From NCBI GenBank assembly GCA_036674765.1, contig JARVKI010000040.1, positions 248,001-312,000 on the forward strand: a stretch of 64,000 bases of DNA, read 5' to 3'. The position numbers and the translations under genes were made by a program. How positions within the stretch are numbered: the stretch's first letter is position 1; the number at the start of each line of letters is the position of its first letter. Positions 10,890 to 22,633 of this stretch are shown one piece after another. The stretch is from Seiridium cupressi. Lineage: Eukaryota > Ascomycota > Sordariomycetes > Amphisphaeriales > Sporocadaceae. The notes under the pieces are model-generated. The model was given only the letters and a program-made list of their open reading frames with translations. It was not told the DNA's origin and made no database searches.

Positions 10890-12761
10890 GCTGCTCACTG
10901 TGGCTGGACCCTATAGAACACTGGAAGGTATAGTGATGAAGGCTTTATCTCTTTCTCGTTGGTCATATATCCATATACATGGCTTCAACGGCTGCGGTGT
11001 TTTTCTTCTTCTTCCTTTCATGTTGTCTTCTTCTCCTTTTCCTCTCGATCTTCTTTTCTCTCTCTAGATCTCTTAGCTACTATAGGGCTAGGGCACTTTG
11101 CCGCCATATTCGTTGGCTAATGTACGATGAACTATGGATTATGGATTGGGTTGACCGTTTGACACTATGGTCGAAAAGAGGGGGCGTGTATTGTGTTTTC
11201 GAAGCGTTAGGATACCCATCTCTTCTGTCGCGTTAGAGTAGCTGCCTGCTTATTCACCTGTCACAAATACTCATTTCTTTCTCTTTTCAATGATACCAAA
11301 AACAGCTAGATAGAAAATAGGGTTGCGACGGTGTAGGCAGACGGCTCCAAGGAATAGAACAGAACCACTCATGACTCTACAACTGGCTTCATTTCGACTT
11401 GGCTTGCATGCACAGAAGCGTGATCTCCTATACGACGAGATGAGCCATACGTGACAACCTTAGCTGCCTGATTGCGATACAGATGGGTCACAACCCTTGA
11501 GGCATGTTTCAGGTATCCAACCTCCTTGTCGGAAAAACCCCCCCTTTTGGGTTGACCGTGTTGTAGTTGTTGCCTATAAAACGAGGGTATTGCGTGCCCT
11601 ACCATTAGGCTGCCATTTCCCACCGGCACCAGCGCGCTAGTCACCATGGGCTTGGAAGGGCGCCGAAGGAGGTTGCGTCATGTTCTGCGGCGGCTTGGAG
11701 CTGGTGCTGCAGTAACGGACTACTTGGCTTACATGACATGCACAGCTGACGGTACACAGGGGAATTTTGCAGATGAGTCTTTTCTTCTTCTTTTTCTATC
11801 GATGCCTGAATATGGACAAGGTGAGAGCCGTGCCCCCAGGCGCCCACCGACGGTGCGGGTGTCTAACTAGCTTCGGGTGAGACGGGTACACGACGGGAAT
11901 TGGGTCAAAGACCCCCATCGTTGCGGCACGGCCAGGGATCGGGGCGGCAGGCAAGGAGGAACCGAACATGCGTCCGGGATCGAGTGACTAACAATTGTGT
12001 TACCCGGCCATGCGGGCTGGGAATGGCAGTTGATTCTGTGTCATACTCGGTACTATGCGTCATGCAGGTAGGCTCATTCATGTTTACACCCACGTCACTT
12101 CCACATAACTAGACTTCTTCTAGGGATAGGATTAAGTCCTTGTAGCAGGGTCAATCAACTACGAGAAACAAACGGTACATGCCATCTGGCGGCAAGAGGA
12201 TGATAGTCTCATACTGCAGGAAACACCAATTGCTATGGGATCCGGAAGCGCAACGTGTGTGTCTTCTTAAACCCTGCTGTGCATTTGTAGTCACCAGCAC
12301 GCATGATATGTATGTAGCCATTCAAGTTTCCATATGACTTCATGTAAATGGGTGTATAGGTGATTGTGCCACTCGGATCAGGTGACAAGGCAAACTCTGG
12401 AGTAAACACAAAGATTAGGGAAACAGCCATCTAACAAGCAAGTGGGCAATTGCTTCCATTCCTCTGCCATTGTCCCGTTACTGAAACGTACCGAGAGTTA
12501 ATGTGTTCATTGGGGATGAGGACATCGGCAGCGGGAAGGAGCCACTAAACCTGCTGATCTAGAGGCTGAAGGTGACCCCTGGCTTGTGTGGAGTAAGGCT
12601 TGATAGCGCCTTCCCTATTGTGTCTCACCGCCAAAATTTCCCAAAAGTTCTGCCACTTTGGAGCTCAGAGCAGTTGGGTCCAAGAAAAATCCCAACCCCA
12701 CATTGAACCCGGATCTTCACCCATCGACGACAAGACACTCACCATTCTGCAAGCCGCCACA
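10890..12761. other. Intergenic, no gene seen
   Basis: A pyrimidine-rich tract around 11000-11070 is probably the bZIP 3' UTR. The rest has only short unsupported frames on both strands. The final few hundred bases should include the promoter and 5' UTR of the SMAP-domain gene. Confidence 0.5.
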
Positions 12762-14293
12762 ATGGACACTGAAAAGAGTGACAACTGGGACAAGGTCGAT
12801 CCCGTCAAGCTCGCCGCAGATGCTGAGCGTAAAGGTAATTTGTCTTACCAAGTGATACTAAATTCACTATTTAGTCACACAATTGATGTTACCGGCATCT
12901 GTGCTAACCCAGTCTCACATTTCAGAGGCCAAGCGTGTGCGACAACTCGAGCAGCGGGCCAAGCGAGCCGAAGATCGCAAGGCAAAACGACAAGCCAAAT
13001 CCGAGGCAAAGCGAGCTCGCCAGGCCAATGCCAAGAAAGCCTTCAAATGGACAGAGGAGCGCAAGGCCGAAGAGAAGCTCAAGAAGCTTGAGACCAAGCC
13101 GCTCAAGGAAGAGAGGCGCTTCAGAAAGATGCTAGATCGTGCAGAGCGCCTAGAGGCACAGGCTCGCAAGATGATGAAGGAGGCACAATTGGCCAGAGCT
13201 CGCTACGCCGTCTTGAAAGCAAAGAGAGACGTAAGGAACCCTACTCAACCCTGCTACAAGCAATGGCGAATTCTCACACTGTTCGATACAGGAAGCCGCA
13301 GCTGATTCCCAGAAGGCGGTGGACGAGATCATGGTTGATACCCCTGATAATGATAATTATATCGCCCTTGAGCCCAGGGTTCCGGCCACCGCACAGGAGG
13401 GGGAGCAGCCTGTTGACGATGTGGCCATGACCAACGGAACTGATGCTAGCGACGATGAGGAACAGTCTGTTGACAATGTGGCCATGCCCAACGGAACCGA
13501 CACTAGTGGCGACGAGGACCAGGAGGCAGACAAGAAGAAAAAGAAGAAGTCGAAGAAGAACAAGGAAGCCAAGGAAGAGCCTTTACACGAGGTCACAGAA
13601 TCAGCAGATGCAACCGAGGAACCGATCCCTGACGGAACCAGTGACAAGAAACAGAAGAAGAAGTCTAAGAAGTCCAAGTCAGAGGAGCTGGAGACCGAGG
13701 CTGTAGAGAAAGCAATCATTGCTGACGAGCCTACGGTGGACGGGGCTAAAGACAAGAAGGAGAAAAAGAAGAGCAAGAAATCCAAGAAGTCAAAGTCTGA
13801 GGATGCCGGCGACGATGAGGTTGCAGATGTTGAAGTAGCCGACGCGGAGACTAAAGAGCAGAAGAAGCGCAAGCGCGAAGGAGATGTTGACGCTCCTGCT
13901 GCGGATGACTCGACTACCGTTGAGGCCGGTGCTGCAGCAGACGTTGCGGATGGTCCTAAGGAGAAGAAGCAGAAGAAGAGCAAGAAGGCAAAGAAGTCTG
14001 TCGATGATGCCGAAGCCAGCTTGGAGAAGACTGAAGACGTTGTAGGACAAGAGACGAGTGTTGATGGCGTGGAGCAGTGGAATGTTCATGCCTTGGGAGG
14101 TGGTTCCGCACGCCAGGATAAGTTTATGAGACTGCTAGGCGCTAAGAAGGCTGGTAATGCTGGCGCCAGCTCGGGAACCGCCCACGGAGTTTCGAGCCAA
14201 CAGATTAACAGCATTCAGCATGATTTGGAGCGCCAATTTAATGCTGGCATGAAGAAGAAAGATATAGGTGGCAAGCGAGGTCTAGGCGCGTGA
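12762..14293 (+). CDS. Lysine-rich nuclear protein with C-terminal SMAP domain
   Basis: Predicted 459 aa from three exons: 12762-12834, 12926-13230 and 13292-14293, all phase-consistent. The N-terminal third is an Arg/Lys/Ala/Glu-rich helical region (about residues 25-125, probably coiled coil). The middle is strongly charged, with four clusters such as KKKKKSKKNK and KKRKRE that look like nuclear or nucleolar localisation signals separated by acidic stretches. It includes a perfect-length 19-residue tandem duplication (EQPVDDVAMTNGTDASDDE, then EQSVDNVAMPNGTDTSGDE). The last 80 residues contain QWNVHALGGGSARQDKFMRL and end in GGKRGLGA, which I match to the small acidic protein (SMAP, PF15477) domain. 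The precise role is unknown; composition suggests RNA or ribosome-biogenesis work, but that is inference. The start MDTEKSDNW is the first ATG of the spliced frame. Confidence 0.8.
13403..13516 (+). repeat. 57-bp tandem duplication inside the SMAP-domain gene
   Basis: Two adjacent 57-base units (13403-13459 and 13460-13516) encode 19-residue copies differing at five positions. The duplication is in frame, so it lengthens the acidic linker without disrupting the protein. Confidence 0.85.
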
Positions 14294-15050
14294 TCCAACT
14301 GGCTTCCAACGTGCTGTGACACGGCTGCGTGATTGAGCGGAACATCTGGCGTTCATGGAAGACGGCGTACCGGAAAAGTCAAGATATCATGGAACATGGA
14401 ATTGAAATTTGCTTTTGCACGCTTGTGCTCTCAGGCTTCATGGTTCAGACCCGAAATAAGGCATAATATATAAACTGTTATTTTGGTCGTAGTGTGACCG
14501 GAGAGTAGAAATTCCAACTGACAGCTGTAGTGGTGTACTTATACTACAATGATGATGGAAATTTAAGGGGACAACGAGAACCGTGAAATAGGAAACTGGC
14601 TTCGTTTGCTGTATGGTATACATTTCAGCGAGGATTGAAGTGTATGATCCTAGAAAACTGGCATTCGCGTTTTATTGAGCGGCGTAGATGCTGTCAGTCA
14701 CTCCACGCTGATGTATGACTGTTCAAATATGCCCTTGCTCCTTTCCCAGGTCGGATCCTCTTGAATGGCAAGGTCCCTGCCGCAATGCTGTTGGTATTGT
14801 ACAAGCAAGGAAATTTTCCCAAAGCAGGAATTACAATGCGATACTGCTCGTTGTGCTCTGCGCCTCAATCCGCCTTTCTCGAGGCCGTATGGTATCATGC
14901 GATACGCAGGCTTTTCCTCACTTGACACTCCATCCCTTGCCTCCCCTGAGTCTGCTCTTCGGCAGCCCCCTTGTCTTGTGGAATGCACTTCCTCTCTCTC
15001 TCTCGCGCGCACTCATCTGTCATCTTCCGCCTTTTACATTTTCGGTTTAT
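14294..15050. other. Convergent intergenic region
   Basis: This lies between the 3' ends of the SMAP-domain gene and the RAMP4-like gene and should hold both 3' UTRs. A CT dinucleotide run followed by GC repeats sits near 14990-15010. No gene was supported. Confidence 0.5.
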
Positions 15051-15422
15051 CTATCGCCAGAAGATGCGCTGTAGCACCTCGAAGAATACGCCGCCAAAGA
15101 CCACGAAGCCGAGGAGAACTGGTGGTGCGCGCAAGTCAGCAAGGGTGTCCTCATTTCGCGATTTGTCCCTCTTTAGATCACACGGAAGCAGGTGGCAGGA
15201 AGGTGGGCTTACCAAGCCAGATGGGCGAAATAGGTGACTTGGGGGTCTCCTTTGCCCGAGCTTGCCTCACGGCTTCCGACTTGCCCCGGCGGGCGTCCTG
15301 CTCCTTCACGAACTTGGCGTTCGCGCGGCGTTGTTGGGGTGTTTGGGCCTGCACAATGGGCGGAACATTAGATTGGGGGCTTAAAAGACCAACTGGCCGG
15401 CTGACGGTTGCGAACATACCAT
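15051..15422 (-). CDS. YSY6: RAMP4/SERP1-like ER stress-associated protein
   Basis: A small tail-anchored ER protein linked to the Sec61 translocon and protection of membrane proteins during stress (RAMP4/SERP1 in animals, Ysy6 in yeast). The predicted product is 68 aa from three exons: 15422-15420 (only the ATG), 15348-15213 and 15118-15051. The mature reading begins MAQTPQQRRANAKFVKEQ, the family N-terminus, followed by KSPISPIWL. A single C-terminal membrane helix (LLGFVVFGGVFFEVLQRIF) ends with Trp-Arg. The first intron begins directly after the start codon. If that intron were retained, the reading frame would still be open, giving a longer N-terminus. I prefer the spliced form because it restores the family start. 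It is divergent from the small mitochondrial gene at 15979. Confidence 0.9.
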
Positions 15423-15978
15423 TGTGACTGTGTGAGAGTGGTATACGTGGAAGTCGAGGTAAGGAGTAGTGATCCGGCGGAAGTAAAGGGAGGCGGATAT
15501 AGACGAGATGGACGGGAACTCCCTCTTCGTGCAAACTACCAGCGAGCTTGGATTAATTTTATGCTGCTGCAGGGAGGTTTGACTGTCTTCGCAAATGTTC
15601 GAAGAAGGAGAGCAAAAAAAGGGACAGTTTGTCAGTGGACAGATTATATTGTCGCAGCGCCGCCCTTTTTGCTAGAGTTGGAAATTGATGAAATCTGTCC
15701 AGGACACGATGCTGGCCACTATTGCGACAGGGGGTCCAGCCGTCGTTTTTAGGGGTGCTGCTGGGCGCTGCGGCTAGGCCAGCCGGGACTGCCGATCTAA
15801 TGTACATTTAATCTGGCCCCACAATTGGGAGCTTCCCGAATTGTTCCCAGTATTTGCAATTCCGAGCTCTTGGATTGACTGCATTTTGGGTGGGATCATT
15901 GACGGTTCGCGACGACAACGACAACTCCAACACTCTTCTTGTACAACGGCCCCATTCGAAGCCGCCCACGCCCCCAGG
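15423..15978. promoter_or_regulatory. Shared promoter region of RAMP4-like and mitochondrial membrane genes
   Basis: A 556-bp spacer between divergent start codons. It must supply both promoters and 5' UTRs. A short A-run lies near 15614-15620. No specific factor site is claimed. Confidence 0.5.
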
Positions 15979-16377
15979 ATGAAGCACGTACTACCGTCTC
16001 TGCGTGCCGCGATCATGCGTAGCCAAGCGCACCCCCAGAGACGCTTCTACTCGCAGTCTGCGGGCCTGCGCCCCTCGCAGCAGCAGCCAAGCTTCTACAA
16101 GACCTTCAGCCGGCCCATCTTCAAGGTCGCGCTGATGGCCATCTTCACGTACCAGCTGGCCTTCTACGGCTGGACCAAGCTGGAGACGGACGAGATCAGG
16201 GCGGACGCGGCCGGTACGCCTCCAACCCCCCGGGGAGACCTTCTCCCAATCCGGACGTGGGCCTCGTCGCGGAATGACCCAAGCTGACCTGTGTTTGTCA
16301 ATCTAGCTACGATCGCGGATCTGGAGAAGAGAATCGAGGTGCTGGAGCAGTCGAAGGCGAGCAAGTCGAAGAAGTGA
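15979..16377 (+). CDS. Small predicted mitochondrial membrane protein
   Basis: Predicted 101 aa from two exons, 15979-16213 and 16307-16377. The N-terminus is rich in Arg, Ser, Gln and Ala with no acidic residue for over 40 positions, a typical mitochondrial presequence. One membrane helix (around residues 47-65, IFKVALMAIFTYQLAFYGW) follows. The tail, ATIADLEKRIEVLEQSKA, is a short coiled coil ending in SKSKK. I do not recognise a named family. It resembles small single-pass inner-membrane proteins seen across filamentous fungi, but I cannot assign a complex or role. Confidence 0.7.
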
Positions 16378-17533
16378 GCCATGTCTCACAGTGGATGAAT
16401 GAAATGCAGACCAGCAATCTCCACCTCACCAGAAAGAAGCCCAGAGGCAAGCCGGTCCGATACCTGGCCTGGCCCACGACAGTTCTCACATGCAACCATG
16501 TCTATACTGTGGGCTCACGACACAAACCTGGAGTCAGTATCGGACATGACGCGATTTCAAGATACCCGGAGGCACACCAACAGCAGACCGTGATTAGAGA
16601 TGCACGCATACTGAGTTCAAGGTGGCCGCGGTGCCCCACGATAGTATCTAAGGATCGTGAAGTCATCGGTCCTGGGGCAGTTGTAAATGCAAAGATGGAT
16701 TTTTATGACGAGTGATTCGTAGTCCAAGATGCCATTAGAGAATTTCAAATTCAACACTCAAACTCAAGTTTATTTGCGTCTTCCGTGTTAACTCTATGAG
16801 GACAATAGCACGTCTATTGCAGTTTGAAACAACAACATGAAATCCCAAGTTTGGAGACGCCAAACGCCAGTACTTGTGCCGCCTCTTCAATCATTCGTAT
16901 GGGAAGGATATCTCGTTCCTCCAGACCATGTAATGCTGTCATCAAGGCGATGGCCAAACTGGAGAATTGTTGAGGCAAGATGACGCAGCTGTTTCGGATA
17001 TTAACCAACCCCGGGGGACTTTTGACGTGCCATGGACAGCCGGCATGGAGCCAATGGGGCCAGTATATCGTGCGCCTTCTTCAAGCTGCACATGGCCTGT
17101 TGTTGGCGAAGCACAGTCGGTGGCGCTATATTGGTTGCGATACGGTGGTGATGGGTCTGGTAGGATGACGCATCAAACCAAGCTCACTGCCGTCCCGAGA
17201 GCCATAGGATGCGACCGTCAAAAGCACTATTATCAGTTCGCCGTCTGCCGCTGAGCCGCGTGCTTCTTTGCCGCTACCCTATCGAGTGAAATGGGTATTC
17301 CTGCAGACCTGCCTGCGTTGTCCGAATTCCGGCGGAAATTGTTTGATTCTGCCTTTCCCCTCTTACTCCATCGCATAGCAATATCAGCTATGCGATCGAT
17401 CAGCCTGGCGCTCTCACCTCCAATGGTGTAGATTATAGCGCTACTCATAAAAGGACCACCGTATGGAACAATGACATCACATCATCAAGTGAAACCTGCT
17501 CCAGGATGAAAGAAGAGCAGGGTTGCGACTTCA
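16378..17533. other. Convergent intergenic region
   Basis: 1.16 kb between the 3' ends of the mitochondrial protein gene and MID1. Several short frames occur on both strands (longest 113 codons from 16374, overlapping the stop of the preceding gene), but none has domain-like content. No RNA gene or repeat was recognised. Confidence 0.5.
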
Positions 17534-19531
17534 TCATAGGAGTAGTGCCACCATTACGACACATCCTACTATAGAAGCCAGTGAAATCGTCATTGATGGC
17601 GATGCTGCCGATATGTAGTGGGCGGACCCAGGATAGTTGCAAGTGACGTTCGAAGTCCCATCGGTTTCAGCCTGCCTCCTACCATAGCTTGTCTCAAACC
17701 CCACCATACCCGGCTGCGGGCAACCGAGAGAAAGGACTGCCGGACAACTCTGGACGACGTCGTAACAGAGGTCATCGCAGGGCAAGACCTCCTTATAAGG
17801 ACCCGGCTGTACCTCGTCATCAATTCTCGGTGACCGAGAAGAATTGTAGGCGATGGTCATGCCATACTGCTGTTGCAGGTTTGGCTCAACCCGGGATCCG
17901 TCAGGGAAAGGTGCCATGATGTTGCGCATCTGCAGGAAATCGTCTGGTTTCGAAAAGTCTTCACAACGTGGAATGGCGACGGAGCAGACCCAGTTTTTGT
18001 ACGCTGTTTTGCAATCGTCGCAGCCCTTTGCCAGGGAGTATTTCGATGTATTCGTCGTATTGCATTGGACCTGCATCATGGCCTTACTGAAATTGTCGTA
18101 CATCTGCTTGGCGTAATCGTCGTAGAAGCTTTTGAGCTCCTCGATCTTGTCGCCACTGTATTTTTGCTCGTTTCCTGGAACAGAGTATGCTGTTTGGTCG
18201 CAAAAAGTGAGGTTGGAGATGACCATGCAGGTGTTGGCTAAAAAGAATTAGTATACCAAAAGCCAAAGTTCGGGATTTGTTCCAGACGTACTGGACTTGG
18301 TGTCGAATTCGGTTTGTCTGAAAACAACACCACCACCCCCAGCAACGTCATCTCTCGTGCTTAACCTGCCAGACAATGGCTCCTGGATCAATATGGCCTC
18401 GTATACAGAGCTCTTGTTCAGTCCGGTTATGAAGAACTCTTGCTTGGTTACGTTGCCTTCCCCTCTCCGCGTCAAACCAGTGGACATCATGTTAGATGGC
18501 AGTGTTGACCTGCTACCTCCAATCTGGGCGTACTCTTTGAGACCACAGTAGGAATTGCGGACACCATTGATGGAAACGTCGTCTTGCGGGTTAGCGTACA
18601 TGGTGTAAGGTGCTCTCGACAAGACTGTCGCTGAGCTGTTGGTGAGGTTCCCCGTCATGAGCAAGGCGGCACCCGCATCGCTATCGACCCAGACCAGATT
18701 AGGGTTCGTTTCATCGTCGTAGGAATGGTAAGACTGATCAATGGAAGCCGCAATATCCACATTGTACAGAGACGATGCGAACCAATCCGACACGTTTGGT
18801 GCGGTCACGGTAAAGTAAACATCGTCCGTGAACGTCATGTTATACATGACGGCGCCTTCATTGAACACTACTGAGTCCTGCAAATCGTCCGAGACTCCTG
18901 GTCCAGGCGATTCGTTGTCTCTCGACGTCGAGACATACAAGGTCAGCTGTGGAGGGTCCATGGCCGTTCGGTTCGCTGATGGCCTCTCGGGTTGAAGGCA
19001 TGTATTCCCTGATATCCACAGGGTCTTGGTCGGGGACGCCCTTGGTTCAAGTCCAGCGTCCTCGCCACCCGTCTTCTCCTCCTCTTGCAACTGCGCATCC
19101 TGGTCTGGTGACCCTCCGCTTCTCTTGCGTAGTTCCGCCACTCTTGACTCGTCTGCTTCTCTGCCGGAGATGGAAGCAGCCTCAAACACAAACGTGACCG
19201 ACGTTCCCTCGTTTAGATTCTGATTACTCTTCACGTTGTTTGACAAACTCGTGACTCCCGCCGGCGCCCTCCCAATGATGCTCCTGTCGAACAGCGCAAA
19301 CTCTGGCTCATACTTCGGGCTTCTCAGGTCGAGCGTCTCTGCCGAGCCCTCCTGCTCATTCTCCCCGGCCAATGCCCATAAGCCTGTTATCTCACTGCCA
19401 TCGCCGTGCGCGAACGGGATCTCAGCCGCGAAAGCGAACTGCGGCGAGAACAAGAACAGATATATCACGAGGATGAGAAACGAGGCAGCTAACGATGCAG
19501 CCAGACGCGACTGTAAAGGGCTGAGCTGCAT
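17534..19531 (-). CDS. MID1: Stretch-activated calcium channel regulatory subunit Mid1
   Basis: The plasma-membrane/ER glycoprotein that partners Cch1 in the high-affinity calcium influx system. Predicted 647 aa from two exons: 19531-18292 and 18237-17534 (donor GTACGT). Seen: an N-terminal hydrophobic signal/anchor (residues about 10-35) and many Asn-x-Ser/Thr sequons. The conserved C-terminal cysteine-rich region starts TNTCMVISNLTFCDQTAYSV and continues with KGCDDCKTAYKNWVCSVAIP and LPCDDLCYDVVQSCP. The extreme C-terminus is hydrophobic (about 20 residues), compatible with a GPI signal or membrane anchor. The ATG at 19531 was preferred over the upstream in-frame ATG at 19717 because the signal peptide then sits at the N-terminus. 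Confidence 0.93.
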
Positions 19532-21604
19532 CTTTCCTGACGTGATGCGACCGCCCCGAGGGGCAGTCAGGACGAACGAACGAACGGACGGAAACGAGGG
19601 GCGGCGACGTCGCTGGGTTGCGTCTAGACACGAATGAAGCTGACGTATATGCTCGGTCGGCTTGTGTTCGTATGGACCATCTCCTTTGGTCGCTGATGTG
19701 TAGTTTTCCTCCGTCAATCGATTGTCGTCTCGAGATCCCAGGTCGTCAAATGATTATGGTACGCGTTTCAAGTCGTTCCGCCGGTTTCACAACTCCGGAG
19801 AACTTTAGTTGCGCTGATCTCCCACTAATGTGTGGTGCCTGCCGCCCCCTCCGCCGCTGCCAACCAAGCGCCGGGGCAAGCAACGCCATTTTGAAGGGGC
19901 CCCGGCGCGACGTTGCGTAACCATGCAGGGATTCAACTGAGCGAGGCAATGTCGCATTTGGCACAATGCAAACGACTCGCGTGAATCATTACCACTTGCG
20001 TATGTTCCACATAATCTTTCCAATGTCACTTTTTTGTGACATTGATGAATCTAGGTAATTGATTGGTCCACTTTGGCTGTAGGTATAGCGTTGCTTCACA
20101 TCCTAGAGAACGTGGTAAAGGTGGGTTTCGAGCTACATTAGTTACCTGGTATTAAGAGTGGCTAGATCATATTGGAGTCATTAAAACGGTTTGAAAATCC
20201 GCATGCAAACCTCAAGACTAACGGCCTCCTAGAATTATCTGGAGAATGACGATGTGCTAACAGGCCGGCCTCACGGCAATATCGAACCTTGGCATAATGG
20301 AAGCATCTAGTTAAGGCGGTTAGCAAGTGATCGAAGGTTGATCCTCAAGCACCCCAGAGATTACTCGTGGTTTGTCCACTACACGATCCAGATAGAAAGT
20401 GTTTCTACCTTAGAGAGGTTTGACCGGGTCCCTCTGACCTCAGCGTTCGATGGAACCCAAATTGAAAGATATAGAGGTAGTGTGATTACCGGGCTCCTGT
20501 TTCATCCCTAGGAGGGACAATGTCATTGGGATTCATCTCGAAACTCTACCAATAGCACAGAAAGAGTTTTTGGAGCCCTTCAGCCTCCTATTATAGAGTT
20601 GATACATGCGGCTCACCGATGCAATACATGAATGAGCGTTATATGACCCACAAATCACATAACCTGTAGTATTATTGTTACTGCAACAATAACCACCAGG
20701 CCGTTGTCATATGGAGTGCCGCTCGACCTATACAAATATTCTTTGAGTAGGTGGGATCAGTCAGGAATGACAGTTTGGAGCTGTAGCAACTTCAACGCGA
20801 TGAGGACTGGCAACGCCTGGGAAATATTAGGCAGATGCGGTTTGAGTCTCAACATTCTCCTGGCCTCTAAATAGTACCCGTTCGTGCACGCAGTCCTGTT
20901 TCTCATATGCCATACTCCTGGGAATCGGAAATATCCGGCTTAAGGAAATAACAAAAGTGTGGCTCTTGCCATACTTGCTCCGGTTGTTTTTAGACTATTG
21001 ATTAGAATAGGTACATTTGCTTGCGCAAATTCCTTACACTCGGTTGCAAGATATCAGCCAGTAAATTAGAAAATTAAATTGAAAAGGGAATTTTAGGTAC
21101 AAAGCAAAAAGAAGAGGGAGAAAAAAAAAATTTCAATAAAGAATAAAAAACCAAAAATTTGTCAAGGGGTTCATTCAAAGCATGATTTGAATCCGCGACT
21201 TCGCAAATAAGGCAAAAAGGGTGGACAAGGCTAGTCTCTCTCTCGCTGCACTCCGGGGGTGCCATCGCTGCAAGCTGTAGCAATCAGATGAAAGAGGAGT
21301 AAGTCTAAAGCCCGTTGAGCCAACATGTTTGCTGGTTCATGAAAACTGGCCCTTATTTTCATTCAAGTACAGCCAGCCAGTCACGCAGGAGTTAGTTGTA
21401 CATGTTTCATTGAGCAGAAAGACACATATTCACTGCAAGGGGAACAATTTCAGAGTGAAAAATGGGGTATTATATACGAGTCTCAGAAATCTTCTCTATA
21501 AAATGCTTTGCTACATAATGATAGGAAGTGCAGCAATAAGGATTGTCTTCTGTCCCGAAAAATCTATATCGTGACGACAACAGCTAACAACCAACATGAT
21601 TAAG
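19532..21604. other. Intergenic, no gene seen
   Basis: 2.1 kb between the MID1 start (minus strand) and the 3' end of the oxygenase. The MID1 promoter should lie in the first part, which is GC-richer. From about 20000 on the sequence is AT-rich with only short frames. An A/T-rich tract spans 21070-21170. No tRNA or repeat was confirmed. Confidence 0.5.
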
Positions 21605-22633
21605 TTATTGCTTTGATGTGTTGTAGCTTCCAGTCATGCGCCTCCTCACATGTCCCTCGACGGTTGGCACATCCTTGTCCGCAATGCCAGGCTGCTCGTG
21701 GCCATCCAGCCGTCTCAATTTGTAATCAAGATTGCCGTCGAAGAAGAACACAATGCTGTATCTCTCCTCGGTATTCTTGTTCCACACGCGGTGTACGCTG
21801 CTCTTGTAGTCCCCGCCCGTGATCATGGACATAATGTCAGCCATGTTGACGATGTAAACGCCGTCCTGAGGCGGAACCACAACCCAGTCGCCTGTTTCTG
21901 TGTCTAGGACTTCAAGTCCCGGGTGTTCGTCTTGAGCAAGGAGTGTGAGGAGTGAAAAGTCCATGTGTTCACCGCTGCCGAATTGCTTCTTATGCGCTTC
22001 ATCCTCGGCCGTGGGCGGATCCGGCGGATAGTGTAGAAGCCGGAGCAGGCACATGAGATCGCCCCCTTTCAATTCGTCGAACACGTGTGGCCCATATGGT
22101 AATGTTGCAGCAATAAGGTCCAACACCACATGAGACAAGCGCAGCATCTCTCCATGGTACTCCTCAACGATGACGCGGAATTCCTCGGGAGCGAGGTGCT
22201 CGGCCTCAGGCCAGACGTTTGGCCCTTGTAGGAAACGGCCACTCGTAACGAGAGGGTGGGTGAGAGGAAGATCTGTCGATGCAAAGAAGCCTTCCTTCAA
22301 GTCGCGCACTACATCCTTCCCGCTCTCGGCCCCGGACTCGTAGGACTGTGTCGCCATTGCATTGTAACCGCGAAACCCCACCATTCTTTGAGCATCGAGC
22401 TTCATCTTTTCCTCGCCTGGTAGAGCGAAGAATTTGGCAGAAGCCTCGAAAACCGCTTTGTGTAACTTGGGAGAGATGCCATGGCCCTTTATTTGGAAGA
22501 AGCCGGTCGACTGACATGCTCTACGCACATCATCGATCACTTGCTGGGCAGCAGGGCTTCTCGGGTCTTCTAAGAACGGCGTAATATCCACAAGTGGGAG
22601 GTAGAATGAGGACTTGCTGACCGCAGAAGACAT
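21605..22633 (-). CDS. 2-oxoglutarate/Fe(II)-dependent oxygenase (isopenicillin N synthase-like)
   Basis: A non-haem iron oxygenase of 342 aa, a single exon. Two conserved parts are visible: the N-terminal DIOX_N region with FFQIKGHGIS near residues 45-54, and the C-terminal jelly-roll core. Iron ligands are His223 and Asp225 (EHMDFSLLTLL) and His281 (SSVHRVWNK); Arg291 and Ser293 (ERYSIVFFF) fit the 2-oxoglutarate carboxylate site. All catalytic residues are therefore intact. The start is the ATG at 22633; the frame extends upstream only through non-ATG codons. It lies 2.7 kb from, and divergent to, the polyketide synthase. By analogy with CitB (citrinin) or TropC (tropolone), it could oxidise the C-methyl or ring of the polyketide aldehyde. 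That pairing is inference from position and class; fungi have many oxygenases of this type. Confidence 0.88.
   Translation of the reverse strand: MSSAVSKSSFYLPLVDITPFLEDPRSPAAQQVIDDVRRACQSTGFFQIKGHGISPKLHKAVFEASAKFFALPGEEKMKLDAQRMVGFRGYNAMATQSYESGAESGKDVVRDLKEGFFASTDLPLTHPLVTSGRFLQGPNVWPEAEHLAPEEFRVIVEEYHGEMLRLSHVVLDLIAATLPYGPHVFDELKGGDLMCLLRLLHYPPDPPTAEDEAHKKQFGSGEHMDFSLLTLLAQDEHPGLEVLDTETGDWVVVPPQDGVYIVNMADIMSMITGGDYKSSVHRVWNKNTEERYSIVFFFDGNLDYKLRRLDGHEQPGIADKDVPTVEGHVRRRMTGSYNTSKQ

Noticed and set aside
10979..11236. 85-codon frame starting with a Phe/Leu-rich stretch that looks like a membrane protein
   Set aside because: The hydrophobic run comes from a pyrimidine-rich 3' UTR tract just after the bZIP stop; the rest lacks any family character.
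13357..13983. 208-codon minus-strand frame rich in Ser and Phe
   Set aside because: Antisense of the Lys/Glu-rich SMAP-domain gene (AAG/GAG codons read as CTT/CTC); no independent support.
21174..21275. tRNA-like stretch (sequence resembling a T-arm on the minus strand)
   Set aside because: No complete cloverleaf, acceptor stem pairing or A/B box pair could be assembled around it.
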